From positions 1 through 64,000 of the forward strand of contig NZ_BMXB01000006.1 in NCBI RefSeq assembly GCF_014651535.1: DNA of 64,000 nt, read 5' to 3'. The position numbers and the translations under genes were made by a program. Each line of letters begins with the position of its first letter. Positions within the stretch are counted from its first letter, which is position 1. Below, in pieces: positions 54,764 to 64,000 of the stretch. The notes beneath the pieces are model-generated. The model was not told the origin of the DNA. It did no database searches and saw nothing but the letters and a program-made list of their open reading frames with translations. Source of the DNA: Salinimicrobium marinum (GTDB taxonomy: Bacteria; Bacteroidota; Bacteroidia; Flavobacteriales; Flavobacteriaceae).

Positions 54764-55981
54764 ATGAAAGAGAAATCAATTTTACACCTTGATCTGGATG
54801 CGTTTTTTGTATCGGTAGAGCGTAAGCTTAATTCAGAACTGGAGAACAAACCACTACTGGTAGGAGGAATGGGAGATCGTGGGGTGGTGGCAGCCTGTAG
54901 TTATGAAACCCGCAAATTTGGGGTGCATTCGGGTATGGCTATGAAAGTAGCACGTCAACTTTGTCCGCAGGCTATAGTCATAAAAGGAAATGCCGGTACC
55001 TACACCAGGCACTCCCATGAAATTACCGAAATCATTAAAAGTAAAGTTCCTGCTTTTGAAAAAGCCAGTGTGGATGAATTTTATGCAGATCTCAGCGGGA
55101 TGGATAGGTTTTTTGGGATCAATCAATTTGCGAAAGAGCTTCGCAATACCATTATCAAAGAAAGCGGATTGCCAATTTCCTTCGGACTGTCTCAAAACAA
55201 AATAGTTTCAAAAATTGCTACCGGAGTAGCAAAACCCAATGCAGAAAAAGTTATTCAAATGGGGACCGAAAAGCCCTTTTTGGCACCTCTCCCTGTTAGC
55301 AGGATCCCTATGGTTGGGAGCAAAACTTTCCAAACTCTATTAAATCTTGGAATACGAGAGATAAGAACACTCCAGGAAATGCCGGTGGAAATGCTGGAAA
55401 GTGTGCTGGGCAAAAACGGAAGAACGATCTGGAAAAGGGCCAATGGAATAGATTATTCACCTATTATTCCTTTTCGCGAACGCAAATCCATTTCTAACGA
55501 ACGCACATTTGGCCGTGATACGATAGACATGGTACGACTCCGTACTACATTGACCGCAATGACCGAGAGTCTGGCGTACCAGTTAAGGCGCGGCAACAAG
55601 TTAACATGCAATGTGAGTGTGAAAATCAGGTATTCAGATTATCAGACGTACACCAAGCAGGCTAAAGTCCCTTATACCAGCGCCGATCATCTTCTGCTCC
55701 CAAAGGTGGAAGAGCTTTTCAGGCAGCTTTATAACCGCCGACTTTTGATCAGGCTGATTGGGGTGAAGTTCAGCGGACTGGTAGGCGGGAATTATCAGAT
55801 CAATTTATTTGATGATTCTGAACAAATGCTGAATTTATACAATTCCATTGATAAGGTGCGCAACCGGTTTGGAGAACATAGCGTGATGCGGGCAGTAAGT
55901 CTGGGTGCAAAAACCATAGGCAGGATGGATAATCCTTTTAATGGTGAACCACCTATTGTACTGGCGCACAGGAATCAGTAG
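54764..55981 (+). CDS. dinB: Y-family DNA polymerase IV (DinB)
   Basis: Translesion polymerase of 405 residues. The palm has the metal aspartates D10/D12 (HLDLDAFF) and D104-E105 (ASVDEFY); F15 aligns with the steric gate. GMGDRGVVAACSYETRKFGV and LSQNKIVSKIATGVAKPN are Y-family signatures, and an HhH thumb and a little-finger domain (about 235-345) follow. The C-terminal QINLFD segment is a probable beta-clamp-binding motif. It is the first gene of a cassette with the dnaE-like gene 104 bases downstream, preceded by a twin-palindrome operator, so damage-inducible control is likely. Confidence 0.93.
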   Translation: MKEKSILHLDLDAFFVSVERKLNSELENKPLLVGGMGDRGVVAACSYETRKFGVHSGMAMKVARQLCPQAIVIKGNAGTYTRHSHEITEIIKSKVPAFEKASVDEFYADLSGMDRFFGINQFAKELRNTIIKESGLPISFGLSQNKIVSKIATGVAKPNAEKVIQMGTEKPFLAPLPVSRIPMVGSKTFQTLLNLGIREIRTLQEMPVEMLESVLGKNGRTIWKRANGIDYSPIIPFRERKSISNERTFGRDTIDMVRLRTTLTAMTESLAYQLRRGNKLTCNVSVKIRYSDYQTYTKQAKVPYTSADHLLLPKVEELFRQLYNRRLLIRLIGVKFSGLVGGNYQINLFDDSEQMLNLYNSIDKVRNRFGEHSVMRAVSLGAKTIGRMDNPFNGEPPIVLAHRNQ

Positions 55982-56037
55982 TGGGTCGGAATGTTTTCAG
56001 TGTTCAGTTTTCAACAGCGAACAAAAGACAACAATTT

Positions 56038-56065
56038 CACAACTCACAACTCACAACTCACAACT
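56038..56065. repeat. Heptamer tandem repeat CACAACT, four copies
   Basis: Four perfect copies of a 7-base unit lie in the 104-base spacer between dinB and the dnaE-like gene, 20 bases before the dnaE ATG. Copy-number change would alter only spacing, not frame. Confidence 0.85.
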
Positions 56066-56085
56066 GAAGAACCCACAACCCTAAA

Positions 56086-59064
56086 ATGTACCTGAACTGC
56101 CATACATATTATTCTTTGCGGTACGGAACTTTTTCTGTAGAAGAGTTGTGCCTTTTGGCTAATAAACATGGAGTGCAGAGTGTGGCCGTTACAGATATCA
56201 ATAACACTTCGGCCTGTCTTGAGTTTCTGAAAATTGCTTCAAGATTTAATATCAATCCGTTGGTGGGGATCGATTTCAGAAATAGGGTGCAGCAGCAATA
56301 CGTGGGGATTGCTCGGAACAACGCAGGTTTCCGGCAGCTGAATGAGCATTTGTCAGCTCATCTTCACCAGGAAAAAAGTTTTGAAAACAATGCTCCCGAT
56401 TTGCCTGATTGTTACCTGATCTATCCATTTGAAAAAGTGGTAGCCGATAAAAAGATCAATTTTAAGGAAAATGAATTCATCGGAATTTCGGTGGAGACTT
56501 TGCGGAAATTAAAATTTTCAGAATACCTGAAATTTTCAGAAAAACTGGTGCTGTTGCAAACAGTCAGCTTCCGGAGTAAAAGAGATTATAATGCACACAG
56601 ACTTTTGCGTGCGATAGACAACAACACGCTGCTGAGTAAGCTTCCGAAGAGTGAACAGGGAGCTTTTTCACACCAAATGATCTCTCCTGAAGAAATTCAG
56701 AGAGAGTTTGAAGATTATCTGCATGTCCTTCAAAATACCCAAAACATCCTGAAAACCTGTAAAGTAAACTTTGGTTTTGGAGAGGATCGTGAAAATCAAA
56801 ATTTACAGGTGTTTGGGAAAAGCAGGGAAGAAGACGAAAAGGAGCTAAGGAGGTTGTGCTTTCAGAATATCTCAAAACGATATCCCGATGCTTCAGAAGA
56901 AGTTTACTTTAGATTGGAAAAGGAACTGGAAGCGATCATACGGCTGGGATTTGTCTCATTTTTTCTCATTAATTACGATATTGTTCAGTATGCAAAATCA
57001 AAAAACTATCCCTTTATCGGTCGGGGTAGTGGCGCGAATTCGATAGTGGCATATATCATTGGGCTTACCAATGTAGACCCTATAGAGCTTAATCTTTATT
57101 TTGAACGGTTTATTAATGCGAACCGAAAAGCCCCGCCCGATTTTGATATAGATTTTTCCTGGAAAGATCGCAATGAAGTCACCCGGTACATTTTTGAGAA
57201 GTTCGAAAACACGGCGCTGTTGGGTACGTATGTTACTTTTAAACGAAAGGCCGTGGCCCGGGAGCTGGGAAAAGTTTTTGGCCTGCCTAAGGAGAATATC
57301 GATAAGCTCTCCTCCGGATTTTTTAGTTTCAGGGAGCTGGATGAGTTGGAGAAACTGGTGTTGAGGTATAGCTCATTGATTGAAGGTTTTCCAAATTATC
57401 TGAGTGTACATTCCGGCGGAATCCTTATTCTGGAGCGGCCAGTTTCCAATTTCGCCGCCACTTTTTTACCGCCCAAAGGATTTGCTACCGTCCAGATCGA
57501 TATGAATATAAGCGAGGATGTCGGGATCCATAAATTCGATATCCTTTCCCAACGCGGACTTTCAAAAATCACCGACGCCATTGAGATCATTAAAGAGAAT
57601 CAGCCCGATACCAAAATAGAAGACATTGAAAACATCTGGATTTTCAAAAATGATCCTGAAATTAATAACCTTTTGAAAGTAGGGGATTGTATAGGGGTGT
57701 TTTACGTGGAATCTCCCGCCATGCGTGGTTTAATGACCAAACTTCAAACCGATAGTTATCTGAATCTTGTAGCAGCAAGTTCGGTAATAAGACCTGGGGT
57801 GTCACAGGGAAAAATGAAAGATGAGTACATTAAACGACACCGGGATCCTGAAAGGCGAAAACGGGCGCACCCTGTTATGAACAAGATCATGCCCGATACC
57901 TACGGAATTATGATCTATCAGGAAGACGTGATGAAGGTGGCACATCATTTTGCAGGCCTGAGTTTTGATGATGCCGATGTGTTACGGAGGGGAATGAGCG
58001 GAAAGAAAACTTCTAAAGGACAAATTGAGGGGATTGAATCAAAATTCCGGAGTAACTGCAAAGAAAAGGGATATGAGCAATCCCTTGTGGATGAAGTCTG
58101 GGAACAGATCTCTTCTTTTGCAGGCTATGCTTTTCCGAAGGGACATTCGGCTTCTTATGCGGTGGAAAGCTACCAAAGCCTGTATCTAAAACGCTACTTT
58201 CCGCTGGAATTTATGGTGGCAGCCATCAATAATGGCGGCGGATTTTATGATGTGGAGACCTATGTGCAGGAAATACGAAAATGCGGGGGAACTGTGCATG
58301 CGCCCTGTATCAACAAAAGTGATCATCCAAATGTGATTTATGGCAAAGATATTTACCTGGGGCTGGGATATATCAAAGACCTGGAAACAAAGGTAGTGCA
58401 GCAAATCCTTGAAAACCGGCAGTTTTTTGGCTCTTTTAAATCTTTGGATGATTTTGTGGACCGTATCCATATTTCCATTGAGCAGCTAAGTATTCTATTG
58501 AAGATAGATGCCTTCAGGTTTACTGGTGTGGATAAACATCACCTGCTCTGGAAAGCCCATTTTAAACTGAATAACACAAAACCAAAATCCACTCAGGCGG
58601 TTTTGTTTAAAACTCCGCATAAAGATTTTAATCTTCCGGAACTGGAATACTCAAAGCTGGTAGAGGTTTACGACCAGATTGAGCTGCTGGGATTCTCACT
58701 ATCCAGCCATTTTGAATTACTGAAAAATCCGATGAAAGCTTCGGTTAAAGCAAAACATCTAAAGCATTTAGTTGGACAGGAAGTGGAAATTTATGGTAAT
58801 CTTGTAAACGCCCGAAAAACCAGTACTGTCAATAGAAAATACATGTACTTCGGAACTTTTTTTGATAGTGACGGAGCCATTTTTGATATTGTAGAATTTC
58901 CGGATGTTGCCGAAAAATATCCGTTACGGAGCAAAGGTATTTACCTTTGCAAAGGAACAGTGGTAAACGATCTTGGCTATATTTCAATTGATATTAAATG
59001 GATTGCCAGGCAGGAAACCGCGGGAGATCCAAGACTCGAGACCAGTTATAGAAAAATAGGATAG
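56086..59064 (+). CDS. dnaE: Error-prone-type DNA polymerase III alpha subunit (DnaE-like)
   Basis: C-family polymerase of 992 residues, shorter than a replicative DnaE (about 1160), as for second-copy DnaE proteins paired with translesion polymerases. The PHP domain (about 1-200) begins MYLNCHTYYSLRYG; the palm carries catalytic D352, D354 and D356 in PPDFDIDF and a third Asp in HKFDILSQ. The thumb, fingers and C-terminal OB domain (about 895-980, VEIYGNLVNARKT) are recognisable, but the region that binds beta clamp and tau in the replicative enzyme seems reduced. It probably extends past lesions after DinB. Transcribed from the dinB promoter, as far as can be seen. Confidence 0.93.
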   Translation: MYLNCHTYYSLRYGTFSVEELCLLANKHGVQSVAVTDINNTSACLEFLKIASRFNINPLVGIDFRNRVQQQYVGIARNNAGFRQLNEHLSAHLHQEKSFENNAPDLPDCYLIYPFEKVVADKKINFKENEFIGISVETLRKLKFSEYLKFSEKLVLLQTVSFRSKRDYNAHRLLRAIDNNTLLSKLPKSEQGAFSHQMISPEEIQREFEDYLHVLQNTQNILKTCKVNFGFGEDRENQNLQVFGKSREEDEKELRRLCFQNISKRYPDASEEVYFRLEKELEAIIRLGFVSFFLINYDIVQYAKSKNYPFIGRGSGANSIVAYIIGLTNVDPIELNLYFERFINANRKAPPDFDIDFSWKDRNEVTRYIFEKFENTALLGTYVTFKRKAVARELGKVFGLPKENIDKLSSGFFSFRELDELEKLVLRYSSLIEGFPNYLSVHSGGILILERPVSNFAATFLPPKGFATVQIDMNISEDVGIHKFDILSQRGLSKITDAIEIIKENQPDTKIEDIENIWIFKNDPEINNLLKVGDCIGVFYVESPAMRGLMTKLQTDSYLNLVAASSVIRPGVSQGKMKDEYIKRHRDPERRKRAHPVMNKIMPDTYGIMIYQEDVMKVAHHFAGLSFDDADVLRRGMSGKKTSKGQIEGIESKFRSNCKEKGYEQSLVDEVWEQISSFAGYAFPKGHSASYAVESYQSLYLKRYFPLEFMVAAINNGGGFYDVETYVQEIRKCGGTVHAPCINKSDHPNVIYGKDIYLGLGYIKDLETKVVQQILENRQFFGSFKSLDDFVDRIHISIEQLSILLKIDAFRFTGVDKHHLLWKAHFKLNNTKPKSTQAVLFKTPHKDFNLPELEYSKLVEVYDQIELLGFSLSSHFELLKNPMKASVKAKHLKHLVGQEVEIYGNLVNARKTSTVNRKYMYFGTFFDSDGAIFDIVEFPDVAEKYPLRSKGIYLCKGTVVNDLGYISIDIKWIARQETAGDPRLETSYRKIG

Positions 59065-59074
59065 GTTATAATCA

Positions 59075-59977
59075 TCAAATCAATTCCAGGATCAGGGACC
59101 ATAAAAACGTGGTGATGAGGGATGCCGGAATTCCCACACTCAGGATTATATTTGCCAGTTTCGGATTCAGATTATAATCGGTTGCAATGATGGCTCCCGT
59201 CACCATCGGGGCCATGGCTGCTTCAAAAATGGTGATTTTTTGTGTAAATTCAGTAAGTCCGAAAGCCAGGCATAAAACAAGGATGAGCAGGGGAGCCAGA
59301 AGTAATTTATAGGAAAGTGCCACAGAAATTAACTTTACATCGGCTTTCCAGGTCCTGAGTTTTAACTGCATCCCCACGGAAAATAAGGCCAGCGGAATTA
59401 AGGTGTGTGCCAGTTCGTTCAGTAAAGGTACTATCGGTTGAAGGGAAACAAGCAACGGAAGAATAAAAGCAAGGCAAAAAGCTATAAAAGGCGGAAACAG
59501 CAGGATTTTTTTAAGCACAGGTTTAAATTCAAAAGTTCCTCCATTGGAAGCTTTGGTGGCTGTGATAATACCAAAAGTAGCCATTACAATAAAGGTTGCC
59601 TGGTCACACAAAATAGCAATTTGCAACCCCTCTTGTCCGTAGTAGGCTTCGGTTAACGGAAAGCCCAAAAAAGAAGTATTTCCCAGTCCAGCCGTTAAAA
59701 ACAAAGCAGCTCTTGTTCCGGGGGACATTTTTATGTACCTACTAATCAGGTTGATAAATAAATAACTCCCAGTCCAGACCAGCAGAGGCATCAAAAAAGG
59801 TACAATGAGGTTGTAACTCCACTGGATCTCCGGAATGTACCGTAAGGCCATTGCCGGTAATGCAATGTTGATCACCCAGGCGTTTACGGCTTTATAACTG
59901 TCCGTAGGAAGGGCTTTGTATTTTTTAACTAAAAATCCGGCGAGGAGACAAACACCAATGAGTATAAAATTTAGCAT
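59075..59977 (-). CDS. AEC (auxin efflux carrier) family transporter
   Basis: Membrane protein of 300 residues with about ten transmembrane helices in two five-helix halves, matching the AEC/PIN-like family (opening helix followed by KKYKALPTDSYKAVNAWVINIALPAMAL; GNTSFLGFPLTEAYYG near 98-113). Bacterial members move organic acids such as malate, but the substrate here is unknown. It is 3 bases downstream of recG on the minus strand, so probably co-transcribed, although functionally unrelated. Confidence 0.92.
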   Translation of the reverse strand: MLNFILIGVCLLAGFLVKKYKALPTDSYKAVNAWVINIALPAMALRYIPEIQWSYNLIVPFLMPLLVWTGSYLFINLISRYIKMSPGTRAALFLTAGLGNTSFLGFPLTEAYYGQEGLQIAILCDQATFIVMATFGIITATKASNGGTFEFKPVLKKILLFPPFIAFCLAFILPLLVSLQPIVPLLNELAHTLIPLALFSVGMQLKLRTWKADVKLISVALSYKLLLAPLLILVLCLAFGLTEFTQKITIFEAAMAPMVTGAIIATDYNLNPKLANIILSVGIPASLITTFLWSLILELI

Positions 59978-59980
59978 AGA

Positions 59981-62086
59981 TCAACTGATGTAGTTCCAGA
60001 TGTTTTTGTGTTTTGCCAGTTGGCCGTAGGTGTAGCGAATCACTTTGTTCTTTTCATGTGCGAGGTCTGGGTCTTCTTTTAAAACCTGAAGCGCATAAGA
60101 ACGTGCTAATTTCAAAATGTCATTGTCTTTTACAATATCTGCTATTTTAAGGTTGAGCACTCCACTTTGCTGGGTTCCCATAATATCACCGGGGCCACGT
60201 AATTTTAGGTCGACTTCGGCGATCTCGAATCCGTCGTTGGTGCTTACCATCGTTTCCAGCCTGGTTTTGCTGTCGGCAGAAAGTTTGTGTCCGGTCATCA
60301 AAATACAGTAACTCTGCTCCGCACCACGTCCCACACGTCCGCGTAACTGGTGCAGCTGTGAAAGACCGAATCTTTCGGCACTTTCAATAATCATCACACT
60401 GGCGTTCGGTACATTCACGCCCACTTCAATTACCGTAGTGGCCACCATAATCTGGGTTTCGCCCTTTACAAACCGGTTCATCTCGTAATCTTTATCGGCG
60501 GGTTTCATTTGTCCGTGGACTATGGAGATCTGAAAATCGGGCATGGGAAATTCCCGTACGATGCTTTCGTAGCCATCCATAAGATCTTTATAATCCATTT
60601 TTTCTGATTCCTGAATCAAAGGATACACCACATAGACCTGCCGGCCTTTCTTTACTTCATCCTTGATAAACCTGAAAACCTTTAATCGGTTACTGTCATA
60701 GCGGTGTACCGTTTTGATACTTTTTCTTCCCGGTGGAAGCTCGTCAATGACCGAAATATCCAAATCGCCGTACAAACTCATTGCCAGCGTACGCGGAATT
60801 GGCGTTGCCGTCATCACCAGAATATGTGGCGGCAGCGTGTTTTTTCGCCACAACTTCGCTCGCTGCGCCACTCCAAACCTGTGCTGCTCATCAATAATGG
60901 CCAGCCCCAGATTTTTAAACTTTACTTTGTCTTCCAATAAAGCGTGGGTGCCAATGAGGAGGTCGAGTTCGCCACTTTCCAGGGCAGCGTGAATTTCCCT
61001 TCTTTCTGAAGTCTTTGAGGATCCGGTCAATAAGCGAATGTTGATGTCCAGATCTGCAGTTAATTCTTTGATGCCGTTGTAATGCTGAATTGCCAGGATC
61101 TCTGTTGGCGCCATTAAACAAGCCTGGAAATCATTGTCGAATGCCAGTAGTGCCGTCATCAAAGCCACAATGGTTTTTCCGGAGCCTACGTCTCCCTGCA
61201 GCAACCGGTTCATCTGGGCACTGCTACCCAGATCCTGCCGAATTTCCTTGATCACCCTTTTCTGAGCATTTGTAAGGTCAAAAGGCAAATGATTCTCATA
61301 AAATTCCTGAAAATATTCTCCTACCTGATCAAATGGAAAACCTTTGATCTTGTTCTTCCGAAGCATGTTTTTCATCAGCAACTGCAGCTGAATGTAAAAC
61401 AGTTCCTCAAACTTCAACCGAAATTGTGCTTTTGCCAGTAACTCCTGACTTTTTGGGAAATGCACATTGAACATGGCCTCGGCCTTGGGAATCAATTTCA
61501 GTTCTTCTTTAATGCTCTCAGGAAGCGTATCGTAAAATTTAGCTCCGGTTTCCAGGAACAGCTGTTGCATCATCTTGTTTACAGCTCTGTTGGTTATGCC
61601 CGATTTTGTGAGCTTTTCAGTCGAGGGATACACCGGCTGCATCGCCGTCCTCAGGTTCTTTTTATATTCTTCTACCAGTTCCATTTCAGGATGCGGCATA
61701 CTGAAAAGTCCGCTGAACCAGTTGGTTTTTCCGAAGATGACGTAAGGCGTATTCAGTTTTAGATTTTCCCTGATCCATTTGTGGCCGCGAAACCATACCA
61801 GTTCCATTTTTCCGGTGTCATCAATGAAATCTGCTACCAGACGTTTTCCGCGTTTTTGATCCACGGTTTTCAGGTGAACAATTTTCCCTACTACCTGCAC
61901 TTCCGAATTGTTTCGTTCCAGATCTTTTATCTTGTAAAATCTGGTTTTGTCCAGGTAGCGGTTTGGAAAGAAATTCAGAAGGTCCTGATAGGTATGAATT
62001 CCCAGCTCTGTCCGTAGCAAACCTGCACGATTTGGGCCTACACCTTTGAGGTAATCTATAGGGGTTTGCAGCTGATTCTGATTCAT
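59981..62086 (-). CDS. recG: ATP-dependent DNA helicase RecG
   Basis: Superfamily 2 helicase of 701 residues that regresses stalled forks and processes Holliday junctions. The N-terminal wedge domain holds an OB fold (about 55-150). The helicase core has Walker A LLQGDVGSGKT (about 296-306), the DEQH motif II (IIDEQHRFGV), motif III VMTATPIPRT and the second RecA-like domain with VATTVIEVGVNVPNA and QLHQLRGRVGRG (motif VI). The C-terminal DIMGTQQSG is the RecG-specific TRG region. It lies divergently from the M1 aminopeptidase gene. Confidence 0.97.
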   Translation of the reverse strand: MNQNQLQTPIDYLKGVGPNRAGLLRTELGIHTYQDLLNFFPNRYLDKTRFYKIKDLERNNSEVQVVGKIVHLKTVDQKRGKRLVADFIDDTGKMELVWFRGHKWIRENLKLNTPYVIFGKTNWFSGLFSMPHPEMELVEEYKKNLRTAMQPVYPSTEKLTKSGITNRAVNKMMQQLFLETGAKFYDTLPESIKEELKLIPKAEAMFNVHFPKSQELLAKAQFRLKFEELFYIQLQLLMKNMLRKNKIKGFPFDQVGEYFQEFYENHLPFDLTNAQKRVIKEIRQDLGSSAQMNRLLQGDVGSGKTIVALMTALLAFDNDFQACLMAPTEILAIQHYNGIKELTADLDINIRLLTGSSKTSERREIHAALESGELDLLIGTHALLEDKVKFKNLGLAIIDEQHRFGVAQRAKLWRKNTLPPHILVMTATPIPRTLAMSLYGDLDISVIDELPPGRKSIKTVHRYDSNRLKVFRFIKDEVKKGRQVYVVYPLIQESEKMDYKDLMDGYESIVREFPMPDFQISIVHGQMKPADKDYEMNRFVKGETQIMVATTVIEVGVNVPNASVMIIESAERFGLSQLHQLRGRVGRGAEQSYCILMTGHKLSADSKTRLETMVSTNDGFEIAEVDLKLRGPGDIMGTQQSGVLNLKIADIVKDNDILKLARSYALQVLKEDPDLAHEKNKVIRYTYGQLAKHKNIWNYIS

Positions 62087-62180
62087 AGAACGAAGATAGG
62101 AAAAAAGGCAAAAGCCTCCTTCAAATCTGCCATAGAAGCTCCTTTTTTGCTTTTTATTTCTACTATTTTCAGGAGAGGCT

Positions 62181-62188
62181 TATATTTG
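62181..62188 (+). promoter_or_regulatory. Predicted -7 box of the M1 aminopeptidase gene
   Basis: TATATTTG matches TAnnTTTG exactly and ends 4 bases before the ATG at 62193, giving a nearly leaderless transcript. Confidence 0.55.
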
Positions 62189-62192
62189 ATAA

Positions 62193-64000
62193 ATGAAACG
62201 ACTTTTTGCCATTTTTATATTCTTTCTGCTGATTTCCTTCGGAAGTTATGGACAGCAGACTTCCTTAGTAGATTTTCAACGTGTAAAAGCCGAACTGGCT
62301 GTTTTTCCTTCTGAAAAAAAAGTGGAAGGAAGGGTGACTTTCAGGTTTGATGTGCTGGAAACAACAGATTCTGTTTTTATTGATGCCCGAAAAATGGATT
62401 TCCGGGAAGTCAAATTAAACGGAAAAGAAGTTGATTTCTCCAAAGATGAACAGCGATTATGGATTGTTGCTGATTTTACGCCTACTTCAGATAATGTATT
62501 AGAGTTTAATTATACTGCGACACCTTCACAGGGTATGTACTTCGAGGACTGGGATATTTCCGAAGAAGAAAAAGAGACGGCTTCTGAAAATTCTGCACCC
62601 CAGGTCTGGACGCAGGGACAGGGGAGATATACTTCCAACTGGCTACCCAGTTTTGATGACACTACCGAAAAACTGGAATTTGATCTTACGGTAGATTTTC
62701 AAAAAGGTTTTGAAGTGATCGCAAATGGAAAACTTCAAAAGTCAGCTGCGGTCAACGATTCTGTGGTGAGGTGGGAGTATGATATGGAGCAGCCAATGAG
62801 CAGTTATCTGGTCGCTTTGGCTGCGGGAAAATATCAGAAAAAGGAAATTTCTTCTTCCAGCGGAGTGCCCATTCAGCTTTATTATTATCCCGGCGATGAA
62901 GGAAAAGTAGAACCCACCTACAGGCATACGAAACAGATCTTTGATTTCCTTGAAAAACAAACAGGAGTGGCCTATCCCTGGCAGAATTATAAACAAATCC
63001 CGGTGCGTGATTTTCTGTACGCCGGAATGGAAAATACCGGAACAACCATTTTCTCAGATCTTTTTGTGGTCGATTCCACCGCTTTTAAAGATCGTAATTA
63101 TGTAAACGTCAACGCACATGAACTGGCACACCAGTGGTTTGGTGATCTTGTGACTGCAGCCTCTGGGGAGCATCACTGGCTTCAGGAAGGATTTTCAACC
63201 TATTACGCTTTACTGGCAGAAAGAGAGGTTTTTGGCGATGACTATTATTATTGGAAACTTTTTGAAAGTGCCGAGGAGCTTAAGGAGTTAAGTGATTCCG
63301 GAAAAGGGGAAGCTTTGATCAATTCTAAAGCGAGTTCTCTCACGTATTATCAAAAAGGAGCCTGGGCTTTGCATATTCTGAAGGAGAGAGTGGGAGAGGA
63401 AGCATTTAATTTGGCTGTGAAAAATTACCTGAACAAGTACAAATTCAAAAATGTTACTACAGCCGATTTTATTGCGGAAGTAGAAAATACCAGTGGAAAA
63501 GATCTTTCTGCCTATGTTTTACAGTGGCTGGAACAATCTGCTTTTCCTGCAACGGTGGCTTTAAACTCTCTGAAAGAATCGAAATTCATTACCGATTATC
63601 TTCAAATAGCAGCTTTAAAAGAATTTCCGCTTCAGGAGAAAAAAGAATTACTGAATGCGGCTCTCAATTTTCCGGTGAACCAGTATGTGGGTCAGGAAGT
63701 GATATATCAACTGGCTTTGACAGATCCTTTGGAAGCAATCGAGCTGTATGAAAAAGCTTTTGAAACCAATGACATTTACGTGCGGCAGGCGATTGCGGCA
63801 TCCCTCAGGCAAATTCCGCAGGAGTTGAAATCTTATTATGAATCGCTATTAAAAGATGATTCTTATGTGACCAAAGAAATGGCATTTTATAACCTCTGGT
63901 TTAATTTTCCGGAGGAAAGGAGTGAATACCTGGACCGGTTAAAAGAAGTTGAAGGTTTTAATGATAAGAATGTGGAGACGCTTTGGCTGGCGCTCAATCT
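62193..64000 (+). CDS. M1 family aminopeptidase, partial (runs off window)
   Basis: The frame from ATG 62193 is open to the window end (602 codons) with no stop, so the 3' part is missing. Residues about 1-19 are a signal peptide (MKRLFAIFIFFLLISFGSYG). The N-terminal beta domain is followed by the catalytic domain: GMENTG (exopeptidase motif, about 273-278), zinc ligands H309, H313 and E332 (HELAH...LQEGFSTYYA), with 18 residues between the second His and the Glu, the M1 spacing. It cleaves N-terminal residues from peptides outside the cytoplasm. It is divergent from recG. Confidence 0.92.
   Translation, partial: MKRLFAIFIFFLLISFGSYGQQTSLVDFQRVKAELAVFPSEKKVEGRVTFRFDVLETTDSVFIDARKMDFREVKLNGKEVDFSKDEQRLWIVADFTPTSDNVLEFNYTATPSQGMYFEDWDISEEEKETASENSAPQVWTQGQGRYTSNWLPSFDDTTEKLEFDLTVDFQKGFEVIANGKLQKSAAVNDSVVRWEYDMEQPMSSYLVALAAGKYQKKEISSSSGVPIQLYYYPGDEGKVEPTYRHTKQIFDFLEKQTGVAYPWQNYKQIPVRDFLYAGMENTGTTIFSDLFVVDSTAFKDRNYVNVNAHELAHQWFGDLVTAASGEHHWLQEGFSTYYALLAEREVFGDDYYYWKLFESAEELKELSDSGKGEALINSKASSLTYYQKGAWALHILKERVGEEAFNLAVKNYLNKYKFKNVTTADFIAEVENTSGKDLSAYVLQWLEQSAFPATVALNSLKESKFITDYLQIAALKEFPLQEKKELLNAALNFPVNQYVGQEVIYQLALTDPLEAIELYEKAFETNDIYVRQAIAASLRQIPQELKSYYESLLKDDSYVTKEMAFYNLWFNFPEERSEYLDRLKEVEGFNDKNVETLWLALN

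Overview
The window reads as chromosomal DNA of a Bacteroidota, very probably a marine-type Flavobacteriaceae (Gramella/Salegentibacter/Zunongwangia-like). The signs are moderate-to-low GC, repeated TAnnTTTG -7 promoter boxes with almost no Shine-Dalgarno sequences, a type IX secretion sorting domain, many DUF families typical of flavobacteria, a YtxJ protein that implies bacillithiol, and short palindromic interspersed repeats. No prophage, IS transposase, CRISPR array, tRNA or rRNA was seen. Most of the window is core genome with short flavobacterial accessory genes between.

Layout. 0-5 kb: truncated M50-like fragment, Na+ symporter-like transporter plus thioesterase, serine hydrolase, rmuC. 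5-13 kb, plus strand: recN, fabI, a 205-bp inverted-repeat-bounded element, glycosyltransferase, YbbR-like protein, coaE, then a histidine kinase/response regulator pair. 13-17 kb: a giant HYR/Ig-repeat T9SS-secreted protein with an almost exact 492-bp internal duplication. 17-26.5 kb, minus strand: tightly packed miaA, K+ channel, DUF3857 protein, exonuclease/GIY-YIG fusion, YggS, DUF1015 protein, 3-hydroxyacyl-CoA dehydrogenase, Gfo/Idh oxidoreductase. 26.6-34 kb: pcm, DUF5686 protein, smpB, several lipoproteins, a CrtO-like membrane protein, CsbD. 34-45 kb: clpB, ytxJ, a 52-codon gene, fahA, glyA, a lipoprotein/thioesterase/glutaminyl cyclase operon, the SRP RNA, an SDR enzyme and a transaldolase-like enzyme. 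45-53 kb: thioredoxin-fold lipoprotein without cysteines, ABC-F protein, small membrane genes, DUF4136 lipoprotein, pheT. 53-64 kb: a curlin-repeat protein, a dinB-dnaE translesion cassette with a twin-palindrome operator on its promoter, an AEC transporter, recG and the 5' part of an M1 aminopeptidase.

Functional threads. DNA repair and mutagenesis genes are frequent (rmuC, recN, the exonuclease/GIY-YIG fusion, dinB, dnaE, recG). Stress and protein quality genes (clpB, smpB, csbD, ytxJ, pcm) sit in the middle. A large share of the remainder encodes exported proteins. The observations most worth a second look are the paired GGAAnnnTTCC palindromes on the dinB promoter, the family of GTCA-tailed palindromes and GGCTG-bounded elements between genes, the orphan curlin-repeat gene, and enzyme-fold proteins that appear to lack their catalytic residues.
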